From: Rugalucina vietnamica
Taxonomy: Eukaryota; Mollusca; Bivalvia; Lucinida; Lucinidae
NCBI GenBank assembly: GCA_964017185.1
Contig: OZ024875.1
Coordinates: forward strand, 62,553,043 to 62,617,042
Direction: 5' to 3'
DNA length: 64,000 nt
Shown here: positions 27,701-35,469 of the stretch, in pieces
Numbering within the stretch: the first letter of the stretch is position 1
How the letters are laid out: every line of letters starts with the position of its first letter
Made by a program: the position numbers and the translations under genes
Notes under the pieces: model-generated
What the model saw: only the letters and a program-made list of their open reading frames with translations
Database searches by the model: none
What the model was told of the DNA's origin: nothing

Positions 27701-27773
27701 TAGAGGCTTTTCCTGACTTTTCCAAAGTCTGTTTTATGAGTGTCAAAGGGTCAGCTTTACTGTTCTGTGACAT
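9623..27773 (-). CDS. G6PD: Glucose-6-phosphate dehydrogenase, 5' part of gene (first coding exons 1A/1B plus exons 2-6)
   Basis: G6PD oxidises glucose 6-phosphate to 6-phosphogluconolactone with NADP+, the first step of the cytosolic oxidative pentose phosphate pathway and a main NADPH source. Exons read on the minus strand: 1A 27672-27773 or 1B 27427-27507, then 16409-16446, 13300-13408, 11120-11328, 10204-10365, 9623-9748. All junctions are GT/AG and in phase, giving about 248 codons with exon 1A. The Rossmann motif GASGDLAKKK lies at residues 32-41 and is split by the exon 1/2 junction. EKPFGRDL is at 162-169, and the substrate signature RIDHYLGK, with the catalytic His and binding Lys, is at 190-197. 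The last exon seen ends in [10 protein letters not shown], about half of a typical ~515-residue enzyme. The C-terminal exons (beginning near DVMQNHL in vertebrates) are not in 1-9622 and must lie left of the window. No frameshift or stop is seen. 5' UTR exons and promoter are not identified. Confidence 0.96.
9898..9940. repeat. Half copy of family H4
   Basis: One arm only, aaaacatagattgtgggtac then acgttagaat, identical to the arm at 22155. Confidence 0.5.
10204..10365 (-). CDS. G6PD: G6PD exon 5 with active-site signature
   Basis: 162 bp from [20 protein letters not shown] to MVQNLMVLR. It contains RIDHYLGK, the G6P-binding and catalytic signature of the family. The donor is AAG/GTTGGT. Confidence 0.97.
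10520..10711. mobile_element. TA-MITE copy, left end decayed
   Basis: The right end gttccggatttacag is followed by TA; interior gcgagcgagtactcatatgc matches the copy at 51621. Upstream of G6PD exon 5. Confidence 0.6.
11120..11328 (-). CDS. G6PD: G6PD exon 4
   Basis: 209 bp from [20 protein letters not shown] to CMAKG. It contains the highly conserved [17 protein letters not shown] block that precedes the active-site helix. The exon ends two bases into a Gly codon. Confidence 0.96.
11761..13190 (+). repeat. Pearl/HINE array, ~450-bp monomers
   Basis: The left end is accagaggaccaatggtcc and the right end is the gagccttcggctc hairpin. About three monomers contain gggcatggcggccatcttgg and ggtcatgtgacctggatt. 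A gacggacgg microsatellite lies at 13096-13135. Located between G6PD exons 3 and 4. Confidence 0.85.
13300..13408 (-). CDS. G6PD: G6PD exon 3
   Basis: 109 bp encoding [20 protein letters not shown] and [16 protein letters not shown]. It aligns with the vertebrate block [20 protein letters not shown]. The donor is AAG/GTACAC. Confidence 0.95.
13425..13600. mobile_element. H1 hairpin MITE copy, truncated
   Basis: Hairpin at 13432-13516 with an extra tgttgtgaggtgaagtcctg in the loop; it lacks the outer end. It starts 17 bp from G6PD exon 3. Confidence 0.65.
13601..13786. mobile_element. MITE family H2 copy
   Basis: About 185-bp element with ends caggtcaacctcattataa and ttataatgaggttgaactg. It contains catatagcaaaataatcatt, the empty site for the TA-MITE at 38915. 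Confidence 0.75.
13877..15230 (+). repeat. Pearl/HINE array, about eight ~155-bp monomers
   Basis: The left end is actagaatttgttttctatg. Monomers contain aatcaaagggaaataactcc. The right end is (cagacaga)n then the hairpin tatgtctcccgaccctgtcg gggggagacata. It lies in the G6PD intron between exons 2 and 3. The flanks at the insertion are ...aaaa / aatt..., with no duplication. Confidence 0.85.
15231..16190. other. G6PD intron, no gene found
   Basis: Only a 24-bp imperfect triplication (gttgtcacgcatctgca, 15342-15405) is visible; no coding sequence. Confidence 0.6.
16198..16266. repeat. Strong hairpin (inverted repeat ~30 bp arms)
   Basis: Arms agccccagatgtgacgccac and gtggcgtcacatctggggct around agaac. 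Single-arm pieces recur at 21850-21878 and 39345-39370, so this is a hairpin MITE core. It lies 140 bp from G6PD exon 2. Confidence 0.7.
16409..16446 (-). CDS. G6PD: G6PD exon 2, 38-bp micro-exon
   Basis: The exon encodes [12 protein letters not shown] plus two bases of the next Trp codon, bounded by a TTTTCAG acceptor and a GTAAGT donor. It completes the dinucleotide-binding motif begun in exon 1. From memory, the vertebrate gene has a micro-exon of the same length at this place. Confidence 0.93.
17008..19158 (+). repeat. Pearl/HINE array, ~455-bp monomers, first of a head-to-tail pair
   Basis: It begins accagaggaccattggtcc and ends with the gagccttcggctc hairpin at 19157. Four or so monomers carry ccttgacctaaattaatcac and ccatatatgggtgtggcggc. 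Confidence 0.85.
19169..21316 (+). repeat. Pearl/HINE array, second of the head-to-tail pair
   Basis: It starts acagaggaccattggtcctg 11 bp after the end of the previous element and has the same monomer family and the same terminal hairpin (gagcctttggctc variant) at 21316. Both lie in G6PD intron 1. Confidence 0.85.
21350..21690 (-). mobile_element. tRNA-derived SINE with GTTT-tail
   Basis: The minus-strand head is near 21690, with A-box-like GGTAGCTCAGTAGG and B-box-like GGGTTAGATCCCAGG. The 3' end is a (gtttgttt)n stretch preceded by caggtttaac on the plus strand. The same tail appears in the copies at 24115, 26870, 39715 and 48915. Confidence 0.65.
22150..22242. mobile_element. Short palindromic MITE, family H4
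   Basis: Arms aaaacatagattgtgggtac and gtacccacaatctatatttt around ttagaatcgcc..ggctgttctaa. Similar copies at 34611 and 36076; half copy at 9898. Confidence 0.7.
22980..23215. mobile_element. H1 hairpin MITE copy
   Basis: Both ends (gagccacctcgtgag and accaggtggctc) and the hairpin 23018-23080 are present. Confidence 0.8.
23340..23575. mobile_element. H1 hairpin MITE copy
   Basis: Full length, in opposite orientation to the copy at 22980; hairpin 23477-23540. Confidence 0.8.
23907..24065. mobile_element. H1 hairpin MITE copy with internal deletion
   Basis: Ends gagccgcctcatgag and caagacggctca are kept, but half of the hairpin is deleted. Confidence 0.7.
24115..24280 (-). mobile_element. 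Degraded SINE, same tail family
   Basis: It carries the tail gtggtttaacatcccagtc and, on the minus strand, a B-box-like GGTTGGAACCCC near 24265. Confidence 0.5.
24617..24685. repeat. AT-rich hairpin
   Basis: Arms atgtggaccttttttaagtc and gactttaaaaaagtccacat around ttagtaat. Confidence 0.7.
24719..25554. mobile_element. hAT-like non-autonomous element
   Basis: Ends agtgctccagata (24718) and tatctggagcact (to 25554) are inverted, with flanks ATGAATAC and GTGAATAC, 7 of 8 matching. This fits an 8-bp hAT duplication. The interior has no transposase domain. Confidence 0.6.
25560..26870. other. G6PD intron 1 segment without recognised feature
   Basis: AT-rich unique-looking sequence. Short frames (for example 26442-26657) have no domain and no splice context. 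Confidence 0.6.
26870..27170 (+). mobile_element. SINE, plus orientation, caaacaaac tail
   Basis: It has a B-box-like GGTTTCAAGTCC near 26980 and ends gttgactgggacaacaaac then caaacaaacaaacat. This is the reverse complement of the tail at 21350 and 24115. The first 40 bp recur inverted at 33098-33135. Confidence 0.5.
27427..27507 (-). CDS. G6PD: G6PD alternative first coding exon 1B
   Basis: This exon lies 165 bp downstream of exon 1A. ATG at 27507-27505 begins [15 protein letters not shown] and the exon ends in [10 protein letters not shown] with a GTGAGT donor, again phase 0. An in-frame TAA lies three codons before the ATG, so this is the first Met. It can splice to the same exon 2 and encodes the same strand-loop segment as 1A, so 1A and 1B should be mutually exclusive. 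Which one is expressed cannot be judged from sequence. Confidence 0.75.
27672..27773 (-). CDS. G6PD: G6PD first coding exon 1A
   Basis: ATG at 27773-27771 starts [15 protein letters not shown] and the exon ends in HVFVVFGAS followed by a GTAAGT-type donor. The length is 34 codons, phase 0, matching the acceptor of the 38-bp exon 2. The final GAS is the first half of the NADP-binding GASGDLA loop. The N-terminal part is variable between G6PDs, so the start is inferred from the first Met in frame. Confidence 0.85.
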
Positions 27774-27924
27774 GTCTGTATTGGTTGCTGTCACTTTTCA
27801 AAATGAAAGTATAAAAATTTACCTCAGCACCGGTTCCTGGTTCTATTTTTAGAATTACCACCGTGTAGGCTTAAAGGTGTGTGGGACAAATACTGAAAAG
27901 AAACCACCCCCAACAACAACAAAA

Positions 27925-27925
27925 A

Positions 27926-27956
<31 letters not shown>
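27925..27956. repeat. Poly-A tract
   Basis: Over 30 A, 150 bp upstream of G6PD exon 1A; may be the tail of a retroposed sequence. Confidence 0.8.
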
Positions 27957-27960
<4 letters not shown>

Positions 27961-28079
27961 GGATAGATCTCTTTGCTTTCTTTTATTTTTCCTTTAGGTC
28001 TCTGTGTTATTTTTACACTGGATATAAAGCATGAAAAGATGTAGCCAAGATGTCAAATATAAATTTCCAAAGAGAGTAG

Positions 28080-28145
28080 TCACAGTATCAGACAACATAG
28101 CCTGTAAGGCTAATGTAGCGATATTATTTCAACAGACAATGCTAT
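28080..28145 (+). repeat. SINE 3' fragment
   Basis: The segment cctgtaaggctaatgtagcg with following attatttcaac matches the body of the SINE at 61955-62205 (same strand orientation as displayed). No tRNA-like head. Confidence 0.4.
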
Positions 28146-28204
28146 ATGATGTGGGTTTTTCTTCAGTATTCATATGAAATTAACAAGATCGTAAAAAATT
28201 ATGC

Positions 28205-28525
28205 CATTTCATGAGAAAACGAACAATTTGGGTTTCCGACCAGGCCCTGAGGTTGTAAAACTTTTTTCATGCTCAGCTCAGCTGAGGCTAAAATTTATCC
28301 TGCTTATAAAAGTTAAAATGCCAACAATTGTTGGCATTTCAACATTTATTAGCAGGATAAATTATAGGCTTTGATGATCTAAACCTGAAATTTCAATTTA
28401 TTTGGGCTATTTTGGCATTTTATGAGCAGTTAAAAGTTCATGCTCAGTTGAGTTGAGCATTACCACCGGCCCAGCCTATGGCACAAAATGGCCTGTACAG
28501 CCACCGAATGTTAGTTTGAATTTGT
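28205..28525. mobile_element. H1 MITE fragment split by an H3 palindromic MITE
   Basis: Left piece tcatgagaaaacgaacaatt ..gaccag (28210-28243) and right piece aatggcctgtacagccacc (28486-28505) are contiguous in intact H1 copies; the H3 element lies between. Confidence 0.6.
28244..28470. mobile_element. Palindromic MITE family H3 copy
   Basis: It contains aaatttatcctgcttataaa, ccaacaattgttggcat and catgctcagttgagttgagc; self-complementary through its centre. Confidence 0.65.
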
Positions 28526-30049
28526 CCTCAATGTCCACAGTAAACAGCTAAGGTACTGTCGAGACAGTCATTTATCCTAACCAGACTGTTCCTGAGGCAG
28601 TACATAGTGCACATTTCTTTCACCAATAATTGACAAATCTTAAATCTTGATATTACAATTTTAAAAGAAATCATCAGTAGCTAGGCAGATTAAGTCGATT
28701 TTCAATAAAAATCGTGCATTTAGTGAAACAAGCATGAAATTTGGCATGTAGGCTCAGAATGCCCAACTGTTTTGAAAAATATCGTTGTCCAGCCAAAAAT
28801 TCAAAATGGCGGACAAAATGGCCGCCGTTTTCAAAATGGCCGCCCTTAAAGACTACAGATCATAGTTTGCTATCTAAAACTTCACTGCATTGACTGATTT
28901 TCAGGTTTTTGGTGTCAATGTCAGTGTTTAAGAACCCATTGAATCTAAATTTCCACTTAATATTCATAATGGCGGATAAAACGGTGGCCATTTTCAAAAT
29001 GGCCGCCATTGAAGGCTTGAATAACAGTTTTTCACTTACATTTCACTGCATTGACCGATTTTGATGCTTTTGGTGTCTAAATGTATGTAAATGAACATAT
29101 AGAATATGAATATACACATAGTTTTCTATATTTATCATTTGTCATGACATATTTGTCTATTGTAAAGCAAAAACCTCAGCCTTTAATGAGCAAAATGCAG
29201 TTTATATGTAGCCGTCTGATAAAATATTATGATTTTAGTTGCCCTTAATTTTGTATAAAGTTGATATGAATCTGTAAGGTGATAGTATTTAATGATTATC
29301 TCATTGCATTTTATGTGTTTAGCAATTGACACCATGAAAACCAACTGACAATTCACCATTTTGATTGTAAAATGGGACCGTTGTATAAATGAGATTGTTA
29401 TTTTTTCGCCTTATATTGTGTAACGAGAGTGAAATTATTCCTTCTTTTAAAAACTTCACTACATTGACTGATTTTTTACGTTTTTGGTGTTAATGTCCAT
29501 GATTAAGAACCCATTGAATCTAAATGTTTACTTAATATTGATGATTGGGGACAAAATGGCGACCATTATCAAAATTGACGCCACTGAAGACTTGAATGAC
29601 AGCTTTTCATCTTATATTTCACTGTGTAAATGAACCTATAGAATATAAATATTCACATAGTTTTCTTGTATTTATCATTGGTCGTGACATATTTGCCAAA
29701 TAAAAAGCAATAACACCAGCCTTTAATGTGCAAATTGCACTGTATATGGAGCCATCTGATGAAAATAATGATTTTAGTTGCATTTATTTTTGCAAGAATT
29801 TGATATGAATATGTCAGGTGATTATATTTTTAAAATGATTATCTCTTATTTTTTAGCAATTTTTAAAACACTATTAAAAATCAAAATGGTGGCCATGTTT
29901 TAGCCATACAGGTACTTTCCCTTATAAATGGCAATTCACCGTTTTGATTGTAAAATTGGACCGTAGTATTTTTGCGCTTATCTTGTGTAAGGAGAGTGAA
30001 ATCAGTCCTTTTAAAATAAACGCACCATAAATGTCCATGACGCCCACTT

Positions 30050-30800
30050 ATTTACACTTATTGTGTGGATTTATGGTCACTTGAAATGATGTCTGTAAGA
30101 TGTGTAAGTATCAGTGCCATTTTTGTGGTAGTTGCGTGCACTGGATACACAATAAATGTAATGGCGTGAAGGGCACAATGTGTCCTTGCCCTGATTTCAA
30201 CTGTGCTTCATGCTTTGGCTTAGCTAGTCCTATGGATGGAATAGACAAAATGGAGGTGGAGTTTGGTGATGAAAAGAAACAGAGGGAGAACACCCATCAA
30301 GAAGCATCTATAGAAGTCATGACGACTTGGTTGACGTCGAGGACCAATATATCAAATAAGGTGGAACATGTCACATAATTTTGCCTTTTAGGGATATGGT
30401 CTCTGGTGGTGGCTGTGAACTACTTTAACCCGATAGCGGGTGTAGTTTACCTGCGTGAGAAATGTCATGCTTCATGCTGCAGACACTTGGACCATGCATG
30501 TGACTACTCTGAGCCATATTCAATGTCATGCCAAGCAATGGTCCATTTGATTTGTAATGTCAAACAAAATGATGTAGCGATGGAAAGATTGCCCAAGTAC
30601 GCAAACTGCACAGAAGAGACAATGCAGGCCAAAGAAAACTTGGGATGAATTATTTTGAGATGGCAGAAAGAAACTTGGAATTGATTTAACCATCCTGAAA
30701 ACCGGTCTGAACAGACGGGGGCATTTGCGGGGAAGACTTGTTAACCCTCAGATGAGGAAAATGGACTATAAACTGGATATAATGATAGTGTGATGACAAA
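30050..30800 (+). pseudogene. LINE reverse-transcriptase C-terminal tail, copy in left palindrome arm
   Basis: MCKYQCHFCGSCVHWIHNKC followed by NGVKGTMCPCPDFNCASCFG matches the Cys-rich SCxKWVHKRCSGIKG...DFxCxRC motif behind the RT of several invertebrate LINEs. SPMDGIDKMEVEFGDEK follows. Downstream, in broken frames, come remnants of the tail block (STCVRNVMLHAADTW-like) and PKKTWDELF. Frameshifts and stops make it non-coding now. Confidence 0.7.
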
Positions 30801-30974
30801 ATTAGACTCGTGGTTTCAGACCTTTTCTAACCATATTCATGTTAAATGCATCAAAGCTCTGTCTAACAGTGATGTCACCACTGTGCCCTGCTTGTGTATA
30901 GACAAGACACTCTTTTCTCTACACCTACAAAATTTAATGGCAGAAAATCGATTATAATTAGAAAGGTCTGACAA

Positions 30975-31810
30975 CAAAAATCTAATTCATCATCATAACA
31001 TCATTAGATCCAGTTTATAGTCCATTTTCCTCTACTGAGAGTTGAACTTTCTACCAAGTCTTCCTCGCAAATGCCGTTCAGACTGGTTTTGAGGGTAGCT
31101 AAATCCATTCCAAGTTTCTTTCTGCCATCTTGCATTACTTCATCCCAAGCTTTCTTTGGGGTACATTATCTCTTCTGTGCAATTTGCGTACTTAAGCAAT
31201 CCTTCAATCGCAACACTCCACATGCCCAAACCGTGCAAAGCACAGCATTTAAAGTTTGGATGTCAAGCTTTTAGACAAAAAGTTAGCTTCATCATTTTCT
31301 TTGACATTACAAATCAAATGGACTACTGCCCTGCCATAACACTGGGAATTGCTTAGAGTAGTAACAGGCATGGCACAAGTCTCTGCAGCATAAAACATAA
31401 TACTTCTCATACAGGTTGATTACACCTGCTATCGGGTCAGATGCGACAAGTTGCAGTTTACAAGGGGATGCAGTTGGCGGGACTTTCCTCAAACTGATTT
31501 TCAGCGTGTAACAGCAGCCAGTTCACAGCCACCACAAGAGACCATATCCATAAATAGCAAAACAATGACCCGTTTCCTCTTATTGGACATACTGGTCCTC
31601 GACGTCAACTAAGTCTGCATGACTTCTATAGACGCTTCTTGATGGGTGTTCTCCCTCTGTTTCTTTTCATCACCAAACTCCACCTCCATTTTGTCTGTTC
31701 CATCCATAGGACTAGCTAAGCCCAAGCATGAAGCACAGTTGTGTATCCAATGCACGCAACTACCACAAAAAATGGCACTGATACCTGTACATGTCTTACA
31801 GACACCATTT
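30975..31810 (-). pseudogene. LINE reverse-transcriptase C-terminal tail, inverted copy in right palindrome arm
   Basis: The minus strand reads GGCELAAVTR, a hallmark of the same LINE tail, then STCMRSIMFYAAETC and VVHLICNVKENDEANF with stops between. It is the reverse complement of the left-arm copy, with its own indels; it keeps GGCELAAVTR, which the left copy has lost. Confidence 0.7.
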
Positions 31811-33214
31811 CAAGTGACCATAAATTCATATATTCCATACAATAATTGTCAATTACAAAGGGCGACATGGACATTTATGGTGCATTAATTTAAAAAGAAG
31901 GAATAATTTCACTCTCGTTACACAAGATGAGGCGCAAAATTACAATCCTATTGATACAATGGTCCCATTGTACAACCAAAATGGTGAATTGCCAGTTTTA
32001 AAGGAATGTGCCTGTATTGACAAAATGATGGCAACCATTTTGATTTTAATGGTGTACATTGCTAAACACATAAAATACAAAGAGATAATCATTAAATGTA
32101 ATCACCTGACATATTCATATCCACTTTATACAAAAATAAAGGCAATTAAAACCATTATATTTTATCAGACAGATGCATACAAAATGCATTTCGCCCATTA
32201 AAGGCTGACGTTTTTGCTTTACATTTGACAAATATGTCATGGCAAATAATAAATACAATAAAACTATGTGTTTATTCATATTCTATAGGTTCATTTACAT
32301 ACATTTTGACACCAAAAACATCAAAATCGGTCAATGCAGTGAAATGTAAGGTGAAAAGCTGTAATTAATGTCTTTAATGGCGGCCATTTTGAAAATGGCC
32401 GCCATTTTGTCCGCCATTATGAATATTAAGTAGAAATTTAGATTCAATGGGTCCTTAAACATGGACACTGACACCAAAAACCTAAAAATCAGTCAATGCA
32501 GCGAAGTTTTAGATAGCAAACTATGATCTGTAGTCTTTCAGGGCGACCATTTTGAAAATGGCGGCCATTTTGTCCGCCATTTTGAATTTTCGGCTGGACA
32601 ACGATATTTTTCAAAATAGTTGGGCATTCTGAGCCTACATGCCAAATTTCATGCTTGTTTCACCAAATGCACGATTGTTTCACTAATCTGCCTAGCTACA
32701 GGTGAAGGGTAAAGAGAAAGCCCAAAAGTCCTGAAATTAGTAGAATCTCTGGCTTGGCTACATGTGGCCCAACAGAGCCTGGAAAAGGAATATCTGTGAT
32801 GCAGAAAAAACTTTGACTGTAGATAACTTAGTTCCTCTGGGGCCATCACAGTCCAAACAATAGATGTACAATTTTTATTTGAAACGACAGTTTTTGTTTA
32901 ATTTTATTATCAATGTCCCAGCCCACAGAAATGGTCAACTAGGACATTGCAACCATTCCCAACATAGGAATGTCATGACAAACGAAATGTGCTACAAAAT
33001 GTTACCCCATTACACTAGGGTAAGATGTTTTGAAAGTTTACTATTTTTTCCAGTGCAGGCTATTCATTCTAACTGGAGATGGATAGTCAGTCATTCATTA
33101 GCTTTGCCTGAAGACACAAGCAGCCCATCTATTTCATGAAAATGGGCGGAGGCCTTGACATTTTAATTTTTACATGTACTGCTTAGTCAAAAACTGCTTG
33201 TATTCTTCCTGTTG

Positions 33215-33290
33215 CTTAAGGCCCTGATCAGCTGTGCAATAATTATAACTGTTTGCTGTTTTGTTGTTGGTTTTCTTATGCGACGGCCGA
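33215..33290. repeat. H1 MITE fragment
   Basis: It contains cctgatcagctgtgca and ttggttttcttatgcgacgg. Confidence 0.5.
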
Positions 33291-33454
33291 ATTTTTAATA
33301 TTGAACAATCAACATAGAACATCACTGGCATTCCCGAACATGTCATTCAAACATAACCTTTCTATTTTGTTGTTGATGTTGTGTTCAGGTTTTATGTCCA
33401 AAAAACAACTTAGACAATGTAGAACCTGCTCAGAAGCAGCAGTCAAAACAGTCG

Positions 33455-33690
33455 CAATGTGAGGAAATTTGGCTTTGGGGTCTGACCAGGTGGGACACAA
33501 ACCAGCCTGTGCACCTACAAAAGATGGCTAGAAGCTTGAAATTTCGGATTTAGGAAGAAGAAGGATTGAACTACCTGTGTAGCAAGAAAAAAGGTGCTGA
33601 TCAGCCCTGCGTTTACTGCACAGCTGATCTGTGCCTTTGTTTTCGCAGAGACAATAAAAATCCCATTTTTTTTTTGTGACATTGCTCAAA
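33455..33690. mobile_element. H1 hairpin MITE copy, diverged
   Basis: Hairpin 33582-33645; the outer end has decayed (gtgacattgctca). Confidence 0.7.
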
Positions 33691-33699
33691 AAGAAGTAC

Positions 33700-34600
33700 A
33701 GTGTACCTTAATCAACATGGATCTGTAGGTCCAATAAACATATACAAAAAGTTTAGATATCATAATTTTATTCACAAAATTTTCTGACATATACAAAGTA
33801 TCAAAAATATGGTTTGACAAATACGCTACAGCTTAAGAACAGATGTGAAATGACAAACCAGACCTATGTGTGACTTGCAGACCACATAACATATCATCAA
33901 AAGCACTTGGGAATTGAAAATAACATCCGATTGGGAGACATCAAAATTTTGTGAGAGTATATTTGGCAATATACCGTCTGAAACCCGACGTCATGAATTA
34001 CCTTGCTTGTGATAGGTCAATTTGTGTTTTTATGTCATTAATGACACACAGGTTTGGTGGAAAATACAAGTGTTTTTGATGCTTAAAAGTGACAAGCACA
34101 TTAGAATAGAGATACAAAATTTCCATTTAACGATTTCTGCTCAGGAAACACTGAAGATAGGTGCTCCAAAAAGCAGCTCATATTGTGATAGCATATATCT
34201 ACACCAACTGGCTTAAACAAACACATCTGTGTATACAAATATTACTCACAGTGACAACTTCTGAATACTTTGTGACATGAGAAATGAAGAATATAAGATG
34301 ATGTTTTTCACCAATAAATAAATATATTTTTGACTAATTATCACAGTAAATGCTGCGAGATCACGAATCCCTATGTCTCAATATCAAACACCCAGAACTG
34401 TTTCTTTAAGTAGACTAATAAGGGTTTTTTGTCATTATAAATAAAAGATTAATTTTTGTGAAATACAAAATTTAGTTGTAAAGGTGCTCAGGAGCAACAC
34501 CTTGTCTTTACAGTTTGCTGCTTGTATCAAGAAAACATGTCCATGAAAACTATACCCCGCTTTTATATAGTATAACTGGTCTATACAGGGATATACCTTT
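33700..34600. other. Intergenic segment between G6PD and CEP95, nothing recognised
   Basis: AT-rich. It may include the CEP95 3' UTR end or the G6PD promoter side, but no signal I can defend. Confidence 0.5.
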
Positions 34601-34610
34601 TTTTCTTATT

Positions 34611-34710
34611 TTTGCTCTAAAACATAGATTGTGGGTACTTGTTAGAACTGCCTCAGCTGAGCTGAGGCAGTTCTATCGTGTACCCACAATCAATGTTTTG
34701 AGCAAAAATA
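34611..34710. mobile_element. Family H4 copy
   Basis: Nearly perfect palindrome centred on cctcagctgagctgagg. Confidence 0.7.
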
Positions 34711-35304
34711 TTGAAAATATCAAACAATTTCTAATGAAATTTCCAATTTTTACAGCTGAAAAAAAAATCTCTGTTTATTGCATGGGCGCGATTTCGTAAT
34801 GGTTTCTACATCCTGTATATCACTGTCGGTAAACAAACTCCATGCATACTACCACTTGTGTATATGTCAAAAGTTAATTTTTAAAATAGTTCCGACTGAA
34901 CTGTTTACATAGGCTAAATGTAATAGTTTTATATAATATAAATATAACAATGCATGATTTCCAAGTTATGTGCAGTTTGAACACGCTCTCTACAGTATGA
35001 CATATACACAAACAATAGCAAACTGCGACTTTGTTTCCATGACATTGTAGATACAATTCTAAAAGTTAAGCTCCCTCATTCAGTCAATATATTTTGATCC
35101 CAAAATTTCATTTGTAGATAGTTAGCCATCTGTATGTCTTGCATAACAAATCTGTGTGACATCACTGTTAAAAATACATTGTTGATACATTTAGTTATGC
35201 CTGAGATGTTTCTATTTTTTTTTCTTCAAATTTTAAAGGTACTTGTTCTTCTTATGTCAAAGTTCCTGAGAAAGAACTGAGTCGCTAAATCCTGGATATC
35301 CACA

Positions 35305-35469
35305 CTATACTCTAACTTTATATTTAGCCATCTGTAAGTCCTGTACAACGCGGTCTGCGTCTAACTGCCTGAAGTATGCATCATCGTCATCCCGTACCAG
35401 GTGCTCTTGTAAATGTTTTATTTCTGTCTCCATCTTCTTACGAATGTCTTTTTTCATATGGCTCATTAC
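35305..35469 (-). CDS. CEP95: CEP95 exon 21 (stop codon)
   Basis: Phase 0 start after GTTGTAG. It encodes VMSHMKKDIRKKMETEIKHL and QEHLVRDDDDAYFRQLDADR and ends YKVRV followed by TAG at 35307-35305. The DDDDAYFRQLDADR block is the C-terminal hallmark of CEP95. Confidence 0.93.
   Translation of the reverse strand, partial: VMSHMKKDIRKKMETEIKHLQEHLVRDDDDAYFRQLDADRVVQDLQMAKYKVRV

Larger units (their letters stand above)
28678..32699. mobile_element. 4-kb giant palindrome (foldback-type element) carrying inverted LINE fragments
   Basis: The left end tagctaggcagatta and right end taatctgcctagcta are exact inverted repeats, flanked by CAG on each side (possible 3-bp duplication). The arms (about 28678-30826 and 30960-32699) match in reverse complement along nearly their whole length. 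Examples are the ggcggccattttgaaaatgg blocks and ggaaaatggactataaactg near the centre. A unique loop of about 130 bp lies at 30827-30959. The left arm is longer because one ~580-bp segment is duplicated in tandem. Confidence 0.85.

Noticed and set aside
30111-30293. Minus-strand frame opposite the Cys-rich motif, and its twin at 31646-31888
   Set aside because: Antisense shadows of the LINE tail in the palindrome arms.
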